Source of the DNA: RGIG6353 sp045660745
Lineage (GTDB): Bacteria > Bacillota > Clostridia > Oscillospirales > SIG627
DNA: 52,886 nt
Direction: 5' to 3'
Assembly: GCA_045660745.1 (NCBI GenBank)
Contig: JAZREJ010000009.1
Span: 1-52,886 of the forward strand
Shown: positions 47,526 through 52,886 of the stretch, one piece after another
Numbering within the stretch: position 1 is the stretch's first letter
Layout of the letters: every line of letters starts with the position of its first letter
Notes under the pieces: generated by a model
Databases searched by the model: none
Seen by the model: only the letters and a program-made list of their open reading frames with translations
Told to the model about the DNA's origin: nothing
Program-made: the position numbers and the translations under genes

Positions 47526-48540
47526 GAGTTTTTTTGTTTCTTTGCAGACTATGAACAAAAAAGTCGAGCGCCTCGTTCTTAAGTCCGAGTGCGCACCCAA
47601 CATTTAACCTCGAGTAAACGGTTTCAAGAGTGAGATTGTCGGGAATCGCTTTAATTCCGTTTCTTAGAAGCGCACCCGTTGTCTCATAGTCATATGCCTT
47701 TTCATCGCAACCGTAAAGGTATATCGGTATACTGTGCTTATCACATCTCTTTTTGAGAGACAAAAGCGAGAAGCGGCAATTACTTGACATGGATGGAGCA
47801 GTGCTCGAATGATATGTCATGTGCAAGACAGCCTTGACTCCTCTCAGTGAAAAATGGGAATAGTCGATTCCCGTGTATGGTTTTATCACAAGTACGCTTG
47901 ATAAAAGCTTCGGAAATACTTCAACTGCATATTCACAGAGAGATTTCTTAAATCTCGTGTATACGTTGAAGTCACACTTGGTCATTGTGTCACTGAAAAA
48001 GTCACTTGTACTGTTTTCGCACTGACGCAGCTTGTCCCCTTCGTGTAGATATACGATTCCGTCGCTGTTCTTGTATACAGCATATACGTTTGGCGCAATA
48101 CCGCCTGCAATAAGCTCTGTAGCCGTCCTGAAATTGTCGCGACCGTTTGCATTCTCCATGTATATCGGAAGTGCACTTGAAACAAGTATTACAGGTATAG
48201 GCGTCCCGGATAACGCAATCGATAACAGTGAAGAGGTGTAGGCAAGCGTGTCTGTCCCATGAAGGACTATAACCCCATCATATTTTGTAAGGTCCTCTTT
48301 TTTGAAAGCCCCTATAAGCGTGTTGGCGTTCGAAAGCGTCATATTCTCACTTAATACGTTTAAAACTTTCTTCGTCTTGAATTTTACCTTGCCTGCGTAT
48401 ACACAATCACTTCTATTGAAAATGTCAACGATAAGAGTTTCCGCTTTTTTTACGTCCGCACTGCGCTCACCCGTCTCATCTGCAAATGAGCATATCGTAC
48501 CGCCTGTGAGGATTAAAAGTATGTTTAATTTATCCTTCAT
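47500..48540 (-). CDS. L-asparaginase
   Basis: A 346-aa asparaginase of the type I/II fold, converting asparagine to aspartate and ammonia. Both catalytic motifs are present: LILTGGTICSF (nucleophilic threonine about 15) and VIVLHGTDTLAYTSS (T/D about 96-99). VILVSSALPIYMENANGRDNF is the family's conserved QxP...DxxxN-type segment with changes. No signal peptide is seen, so it is cytoplasmic. It is directly upstream of the T-box and aspS-gat operon on the same strand; products of its reaction (Asp and NH3) are substrates of that operon. Confidence 0.87.
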   Translation of the reverse strand: MKDKLNILLILTGGTICSFADETGERSADVKKAETLIVDIFNRSDCVYAGKVKFKTKKVLNVLSENMTLSNANTLIGAFKKEDLTKYDGVIVLHGTDTLAYTSSLLSIALSGTPIPVILVSSALPIYMENANGRDNFRTATELIAGGIAPNVYAVYKNSDGIVYLHEGDKLRQCENSTSDFFSDTMTKCDFNVYTRFKKSLCEYAVEVFPKLLSSVLVIKPYTGIDYSHFSLRGVKAVLHMTYHSSTAPSMSSNCRFSLLSLKKRCDKHSIPIYLYGCDEKAYDYETTGALLRNGIKAIPDNLTLETVYSRLNVGCALGLKNEALDFFVHSLQRNKKTLDNKAKKC

Positions 48541-48561
48541 AATATCACAACCGTTGTAGAC

Positions 48562-48987
48562 TTAAACGCTTTTGGCATTTCGTCTTTTATCAATGAACGT
48601 CTGCAAAATAATCTCTGCGGAAATAGTATCAACAAGTGCCTTTTTCTTGCTTCTCTTAACGCCGTTTTCTATCATTATATTATGCGCCGAAACGGTAGTG
48701 CGTCGCTCGTCCATTGTTTCAACGGGGAGGGGGGTTCTTTCTCTGAGCATTTCACAAAAGATATCTGTTTTTTCAGCTCTTTCACCCCGTGTGCCGTCCA
48801 TATTGAGAGGCATTCCTACAACTATCATTTCTGCCCCTTCTTCTTCTGCAATTCTCACAGCAATATCTGCCGCTTCTGTCATTCCTTTGATTTTTTCTGT
48901 ATGAAGACCGCTTGCGAGTATTTCGCTTTTGTCGCATATCGCAAAGCCAACTCTTGCATCTCCAAAATCTATTCCGAGAATTTTAAT
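48562..48987 (-). CDS. ruvX: RuvX/YqgF Holliday-junction resolvase-like protein, AUU start
   Basis: 141 aa when read from an ATT at 48987. It contains ILGIDFGDARVGFA (3-16) with the first acidic active-site residue, VVGMPLNMDGTRGERA, and DERRTTVSAHN near the C-terminus. The first ATG in frame is at codon 36, after the conserved catalytic segment. Between the upstream in-frame stop and that ATG no ATG, GTG or TTG exists. ATT lies five bases after GAGGTG, exactly where the family's M-(R/K)-I-L-G-I-D starts. It acts in rRNA processing or DNA recombination. It overlaps nothing and follows the anchored protein gene by about 13 bases. Confidence 0.85.
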   Translation of the reverse strand: MKILGIDFGDARVGFAICDKSEILASGLHTEKIKGMTEAADIAVRIAEEEGAEMIVVGMPLNMDGTRGERAEKTDIFCEMLRERTPLPVETMDERRTTVSAHNIMIENGVKRSKKKALVDTISAEIILQTFIDKRRNAKSV

Positions 48988-49000
48988 ACTAACACCTCAT

Positions 49001-50242
49001 TTATTTGATAATTTTAGTTGCAATATTTCCTCCGTTAGCAACTATAGAGCAAACACTTTCGCTCTTTGGCATTGAAGTAATATCAGAGCTAAGGTCCTCC
49101 TCGGATACATTTGTTTGCCAAAGAATAAATTCCGAGTTAGATATCTTTTCCAGCGCAAGAAGTGCGCCATCGGGAATTTCCGTGCGGAGTCTCAAGAAGG
49201 TCTCACGAAGCTTTGTGAGATTAAATACTGAAGCTTCTGCCTTCCAAACCTCGTTTTCGCGGTATGTGTAAGTGAAAATGAAATCCATTATTCCATCATT
49301 GTCGAAATCGCATATGTCGATATCAACAACGCCGTCGCCATCGGTAGAACGTCCTACAGAGTATATCTTTTCTTCGAATATTATGAATGTACGTCCTTCA
49401 CACTTATAAACCGTAGCACCTGTCTTCTCGAATGTCTCATCAGAGGTAAGCTCTTTGAAGATGGGCTCTTCCGAAATGGCAACCTTGTTTTTCTTGCACC
49501 ATTCACCATACAGCTCCACGAATTTTTCAGATGTTACTCTTTGTGCAACCTTTACCTTGTCCTCAGGCTTATCCGGATGAACATATTCAAACATGTCTCG
49601 AAAAACTGAAAGATTACATTTTTCACGTTCCTTAAGACTCTTTTTTGAATCCGCAACAGAAACCGGGTATCTGACGAAGACTACCGTATCTCCGGGAAGC
49701 TTATTGAATCCCGGAAGGTAGAATATTTCAAGATCACGAAGAAGTACAGAATATTCGTCATGTGCAAAATCGGGAACCGTGTCAAGTATTTTATTAAGTG
49801 GCATGAGTATATTTTGCTCAAGTGCCATCTTGTAATACTTCTCGTCGGCAAGGTATATCATAGAGTCACCGCCAACAAGCTCAGCAACGAATCTTTCGCC
49901 TGCTACCTTGTCAATTTCGTGGCTTGTGTAGGTGGTCTGGTCGAAATTCTGAGCTTTCTTTGGGTCAAGGACTGTCAATTCAATGTAGTCAATTGTTTTC
50001 TTTCCGTCACCGTTGTAGTCCTCTTTCATAAAAACGCCGACAGATTCCTGTAAAATGTTGCCGCTTGTAAAGCTTATACTTGACGTACCCATATAACAGA
50101 AATTTGCGTCGGGAGAGTCTTTTGTGAATATCTGAACTATCGCAACGATTATAAAAATTGCAAAAAGGCAGAATGCAAGAAAGGTATACTTTGAGTGATA
50201 CCAGAAATTTTGTAGTTTTTGTTTGAACGTCATCTTTTCCAT
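49001..50242 (-). CDS. Membrane-anchored extracellular protein with EF-hand-like segment, unknown function
   Basis: A 413-aa protein from ATG 50242 (GAGG five bases upstream). A short cytoplasmic N-terminus and one membrane helix (about 19-40, FLAFCLFAIFIIVAIVQIF) are followed by a large external domain. This includes acidic loops NGDGKKTIDY and DGDGVVDIDICDFDNDGIMDFIF that resemble Ca2+-binding repeats. Part of the central region (YYKMALEQNILMPLNKILDTVPDF) resembles solute-binding-protein folds. I cannot name a family. It is followed by ruvX on the same strand and may be co-transcribed with it. Confidence 0.7.
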   Translation of the reverse strand: MEKMTFKQKLQNFWYHSKYTFLAFCLFAIFIIVAIVQIFTKDSPDANFCYMGTSSISFTSGNILQESVGVFMKEDYNGDGKKTIDYIELTVLDPKKAQNFDQTTYTSHEIDKVAGERFVAELVGGDSMIYLADEKYYKMALEQNILMPLNKILDTVPDFAHDEYSVLLRDLEIFYLPGFNKLPGDTVVFVRYPVSVADSKKSLKEREKCNLSVFRDMFEYVHPDKPEDKVKVAQRVTSEKFVELYGEWCKKNKVAISEEPIFKELTSDETFEKTGATVYKCEGRTFIIFEEKIYSVGRSTDGDGVVDIDICDFDNDGIMDFIFTYTYRENEVWKAEASVFNLTKLRETFLRLRTEIPDGALLALEKISNSEFILWQTNVSEEDLSSDITSMPKSESVCSIVANGGNIATKIIK

Positions 50243-50364
50243 GGCTACCTCTAAAATGTTGATATAATATTTTACCACATAATTTTGAATAAATCTATAT
50301 AATTTATAAATTTTTCTTTTTTGTTACAATGTAATCAAATAATCAAATTTTATTAAAAAAACTG

Positions 50365-50393
50365 TTGAAAAAATTTTTTTATTATGTTAAACT
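50365..50393 (+). promoter_or_regulatory. Promoter of the epimerase pair at 50.4 kb
   Basis: TTGAAA (50365-50370), 17 bases, TAAACT (50388-50393) in an AT-rich intergenic region, about 50 bases before the ATG. The remainder of the 200-base gap (50243-50444) shows nothing else. Confidence 0.55.
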
Positions 50394-50444
50394 TAACAAG
50401 TAATATGGTGCATAAAAAATAAATCAAGCGCCGTAGGAGGAAAT

Positions 50445-51314
50445 ATGAAAATAGGTGTAAGCTCTTATTCTTTTGCTCAATACATAAGAGACGGAAGAAT
50501 GGATTATTTTTCAGCTATTGAAAAAGCAAAGGAGATGGGATTTGACGGAATCGATTTTTCGGGACTTCCCGCGGATATTACAGAACAGTCTGCAAGACTT
50601 GAGTTTGCTGCAAAGCTCCGTGAGCACGCAGAAAAGACAGAAATTGAAATTTCCGCATACCTTACAGGTGGAAACTTCAATCAGCCCGATGCTGAAGCAC
50701 TCAAAAAAGAGGTCGACCGTGTAAAGAGTGAGGTAGACATTGCTAAGACTCTCCGCGTTTCTCTTATGCGTCACGATATAATGTGGGCTATGCCGAAAAA
50801 TATCCCGTTTAATGCATTTGTTGATACGGTGGCTCCCGCAATACGCGAGGTTACCGACTATGCTGAAGGCTTTGGCATTAAGACCATGTTTGAAAATCAC
50901 GGAAGAGTCGTTCAGGATCCCGACAGAGTCCAAAAGGTTATTGAAGCGGTCGGAAGTCGCAATTTCGGTCTGCTTATAGACATTGGAAACTTCATGTGCG
51001 CAGATCTCGATAATGTTGCGTGTGTAGGACGTCTTGCAAGTCTTGCATTCCACGGACATCTTAAGGATTTCAGAACTTACGAATACGGAACAAACTACTC
51101 TACAAAGAGTACCTTCAGGACACGCTGCCAAAACTACCTTAAGGGTTGTGCAGTAGGTGACGGTGACGCAAGAAGCGCACAGTGTATGTCCATCCTCAAG
51201 GATCAGGGATATGACGGATATTTGACACTTGAGTATGAAGGCCCCGAAGATTGTATTGAGGGAATTAAAAAAGGTTTAGATTTTTATAGAAAGTGGGAGG
51301 CACAAAATGTATAA
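50445..51314 (+). CDS. Sugar phosphate isomerase/epimerase
   Basis: A 289-aa TIM-barrel protein of PF01261, with KIGVSSYSFAQYIRDGRM at the start, MGFDGIDFSG, TMFENHGRVVQDPDRV (metal-binding glutamate), NFGLLIDIGNFMCAD and a final DGYLTLEYEGPED. The FHGHLKDF segment carries the expected HxKD. This subgroup is common in clostridial carbohydrate operons; the substrate is unknown. AGGAGG precedes the ATG, and the last codons overlap the start of the next gene by eight bases. Confidence 0.87.
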   Translation: MKIGVSSYSFAQYIRDGRMDYFSAIEKAKEMGFDGIDFSGLPADITEQSARLEFAAKLREHAEKTEIEISAYLTGGNFNQPDAEALKKEVDRVKSEVDIAKTLRVSLMRHDIMWAMPKNIPFNAFVDTVAPAIREVTDYAEGFGIKTMFENHGRVVQDPDRVQKVIEAVGSRNFGLLIDIGNFMCADLDNVACVGRLASLAFHGHLKDFRTYEYGTNYSTKSTFRTRCQNYLKGCAVGDGDARSAQCMSILKDQGYDGYLTLEYEGPEDCIEGIKKGLDFYRKWEAQNV

Positions 51315-52164
51315 TTTTCCTATTGGTGTATTACTTCAGTCATTTAAGCTTGAAACTCATGAGGCGGTAAAAAAAGCTGCAAGCATCGGAGCAAAAGGAC
51401 TTCAGATGCATGCAACCTTTGGACCTTGCGGATTTACTGAGCTTGTCGGAAGCGCAAGACGTGAGCTTCTTAATTTTGTAAAGGACAACGGACTTTGCTT
51501 CTCCGCTCTTTGTGGCGACTTCGGCAAGGGCTTCTGGCGTCCCGAGATGAATCCCAAGCTTATTGAGGATTCCAAGAGAATCATGGATATGGCACGTGAG
51601 ATGGAAACAGACGTTGTTACAACTCATATTGGTGTTGTACCCGATGATCCTTCAAACGACAGATACAAGATCATGCAGGAGGCTTGTTACGAGCTTGCTC
51701 AGTATGCAGATAACATGGGCGGACACTTTGCTATCGAAACCGGTCCCGAGACCGCTGAGGTACTCGTAGGATTCCTCGATTCTCTCGGCTCCACAGGTGT
51801 TGCCGTAAACCTTGACCCCGCAAACCTTATGATGGTTAAGAGAGATGACCCCGTTAAGGCTGTACATACTCTTAAGAAGTATATCGTTCATACTCACGCT
51901 AAGGACGGTATCAACCTCAACCCCAACTGTAAGGCTGAGGAGATATACGGAATTACCATTAGACATGACGATTGGGACGGAAAGCCCGACTTCAAGGAGG
52001 TTCCCCTCGGAACAGGTCAGGTTGATTTCCCCGCATACCTCAAGGCTCTTGATGAGATTGGCTATAAGGGATTCCTCACCATTGAGCGTGAGTGCGGTGC
52101 AGATCCCGCAGCAGATATCGTTATGGCTGCTGACTTCCTCCGCGACACCATTGCTAAAAACTGA
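51307..52164 (+). CDS. Sugar phosphate isomerase/epimerase
   Basis: A 285-aa TIM-barrel protein related to the upstream one but diverged. It has IGAKGLQMHATFGPCG, VVTTHIGVVPDDPSNDRY, GGHFAIETGPETAEVLVGFLD (metal glutamate), VAVNLDPANLMM and KYIVHTHAKDGINLNPN, then the C-terminal GFLTIERECGADP. It overlaps the upstream gene by eight bases, so the two are coupled and may act in sequence. A strong terminator follows. Codons are biased to preferred ones, which suggests good expression. Confidence 0.88.
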   Translation: MYNFPIGVLLQSFKLETHEAVKKAASIGAKGLQMHATFGPCGFTELVGSARRELLNFVKDNGLCFSALCGDFGKGFWRPEMNPKLIEDSKRIMDMAREMETDVVTTHIGVVPDDPSNDRYKIMQEACYELAQYADNMGGHFAIETGPETAEVLVGFLDSLGSTGVAVNLDPANLMMVKRDDPVKAVHTLKKYIVHTHAKDGINLNPNCKAEEIYGITIRHDDWDGKPDFKEVPLGTGQVDFPAYLKALDEIGYKGFLTIERECGADPAADIVMAADFLRDTIAKN

Positions 52165-52170
52165 TTTGAT

Positions 52171-52200
52171 AAAGGCTGTGCCATAGGCACAGCCTTTCTT
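52171..52200 (+). terminator. Terminator of the epimerase pair
   Basis: AAAGGCTGTGCC and GGCACAGCCTTT form a perfect 12-bp stem around a 3-base loop, followed by CTTG; six bases after the stop. Confidence 0.88.
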
Positions 52201-52264
52201 GTTGTACAAAGAAAACCACGCGATAGTCGCGTGGTTCAAAAAAGGTTAACCTATGAAAGAAGAA

Positions 52265-52327
52265 TCCTCCTAATGTGGTATAATGAAAAAGACCTGCCAG
52301 TCAAAAACAAAAACCACATTAGGAGGA
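52265..52327 (+). promoter_or_regulatory. Palindrome covering the -10 box and the tnpA RBS
   Basis: A perfect 14-bp inverted repeat: TCCTCCTAATGTGG (52265-52278) and CCACATTAGGAGGA (52314-52327). TATAAT (52279-52284) begins the loop, and the right arm contains the AGGAGG that precedes the tnpA ATG. In IS200 a similar 5' hairpin is known to hide the RBS of the transposase. No clear -35 is seen. Confidence 0.8.
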
Positions 52328-52334
52328 TAAATCT

Positions 52335-52805
52335 ATGAATAAAGAAAACATAGACACAAATAGTTTAGCACATAGAAAATGGAATTGGAAGTACCACATA
52401 GTAGTTGCGCCAAAATACAGAAGAAAAGTATTTTACGAAGAAAAAAGAGTAGAAATACGAGAAATATTAAGACAATTATGTCAATGGAAAGGTGTAGATA
52501 TAATAGAAGGTGAAGTGTGCGTAGATCATATACACCTGTTAGTAAGCATCCCGCCCAAAATGAGCATTTCAGGATTTATGGGATATTTAAAAGGGAAAAG
52601 TGCATTGTTGATATTCCAAAGATGGGGAAATATGAAATTTGCATACAGAAATCGCGAATTTTGGTGTAAGGGATATTACGTAGATACTGCGGGTAAGAAT
52701 ACAAAATCAATCCAAGAATATATAGCCAATCAACTAAAGCAAGATAAAGAGACTGATCAATTAGCTCTATTTGACCCGCAGGACCCATTTATGGGTAGTA
52801 AGTAA
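52335..52805 (+). CDS. tnpA: IS200-type transposase (HUH, Y1)
   Basis: A 156-aa single-strand transposase. The metal-binding HUH motif is in VCVDHIHLLVSIPP (residues 58-70), and the catalytic tyrosine lies in KGYYVDTAGKNTKSIQEYIANQ near 115. The N-terminal YHIVVAPKYRRKVF is the family start. The complete frame suggests an active element. AGGAGG is 8 bases before the ATG, inside the right arm of the leader palindrome. No accessory tnpB is seen before the window ends. Its codons are more AT-rich than the neighbouring epimerase. Confidence 0.95.
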   Translation: MNKENIDTNSLAHRKWNWKYHIVVAPKYRRKVFYEEKRVEIREILRQLCQWKGVDIIEGEVCVDHIHLLVSIPPKMSISGFMGYLKGKSALLIFQRWGNMKFAYRNREFWCKGYYVDTAGKNTKSIQEYIANQLKQDKETDQLALFDPQDPFMGSK

Positions 52806-52886
52806 CAGTTGCGTGGCTGGCAGGCCAATCTAAAACGCACTTGTGCGTAGCCAGTAGCGTTTAGGGCTATGCCCGAAAATGAAATA

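Larger units (their letters stand above)
52205..52886 (+). mobile_element. IS200/IS605-family element (right end near or beyond window end)
   Basis: A left-end hairpin AACCACGCGA-TAG-TCGCGTGGTT (52214-52236) fits the subterminal hairpin that TnpA binds in this family. It is followed by the palindromic leader and tnpA. After tnpA come further stem sequences (CGCAC/GTGCG, GGCTGGC/GCCAGTAGCC-like) and GGGC-TAT-GCCC (52864-52874), as expected for the right end. No terminal inverted repeats or target duplication are expected in this family. The exact borders are not determined. Confidence 0.8.

Noticed and set aside
1..52886. CRISPR arrays, tRNA or rRNA genes, phage modules
   Set aside because: No regularly spaced repeats, no cloverleaf or rRNA signatures, and no phage structural or integrase genes were found on either strand.

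Overview
The window reads as chromosomal DNA of an anaerobic Firmicute, most likely an uncultured gut clostridium. The support is strong AGGAGG-type ribosome binding sites, TTGACA/TATAAT promoters with 17-bp spacers, a T-box leader, a yybP-ykoY type riboswitch, an RsgI-like anti-sigma factor, an aspS-gatCAB tRNA amidation route and many AraC-type sugar regulators. The lineage is inference; no rRNA or tRNA gene is present.

Layout. 1-7.3 kb: a hexuronate operon on the minus strand (uxaC, uxuA, an SDR fructuronate reductase, eda, the start of kdgK), a divergent AraC regulator, an AEC transporter and a cytoplasmic GH29 alpha-L-fucosidase. 7.36-7.66 kb: an internally deleted IS3-family remnant. 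7.7-9.9 kb: an FAD oxidoreductase divergent from a PocR-domain AraC regulator. 9.9-11.9 kb: an ECF-type sigma factor with a long winged-helix C-terminal extension, bracketed by imperfect inverted repeats. 11.9-18.2 kb: a six-gene minus-strand operon (NodB-like protein, AtuA-like protein, DUF4387 protein, M20 amidohydrolase, two-subunit fumarase/tartrate dehydratase) under a divergent AraC regulator. 18-24.4 kb: threonine aldolase, an ECF sigma/RsgI-like pair, a LOG-family protein with a long structured leader, PepD dipeptidase and TrmO. 24.4-30.5 kb: a MacB-like ABC transporter, an orphan Na+-decarboxylase beta subunit with a 43-residue gamma-like protein behind a probable Mn2+ riboswitch, dUTPase, a PHP phosphatase and a zinc-ribbon membrane protein. 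30.6-34 kb: two paralogous sugar isomerases/epimerases, an AraC regulator and a histidine phosphatase. 34-39.6 kb: a complete BMP-type nucleoside ABC importer. 39.6-42.4 kb: small membrane, XRE-TPR and cupin genes. 42.5-50.2 kb: asparaginase, then T-box-controlled aspS-gatC-gatA-gatB, plus ruvX and a lipoprotein-like anchored protein. 50.4-52.2 kb: two more epimerases. 52.2 kb to the end: an IS200-type insertion sequence.

How it works together. Much of the window is sugar-acid and polysaccharide catabolism: hexuronates enter the KDPG route, fucose is released, and four TIM-barrel isomerases and four AraC regulators sit near catabolic operons. The most unusual features are (1) the yybP-ykoY type Mn2+ riboswitch in front of an orphan oadB/oadG-like pair with no decarboxylase subunit; (2) a GatA that lacks its catalytic serines, in an operon next to an L-asparaginase; (3) the sigma-winged-helix fusion in its repeat-flanked island; and (4) an AUU start codon for ruvX.
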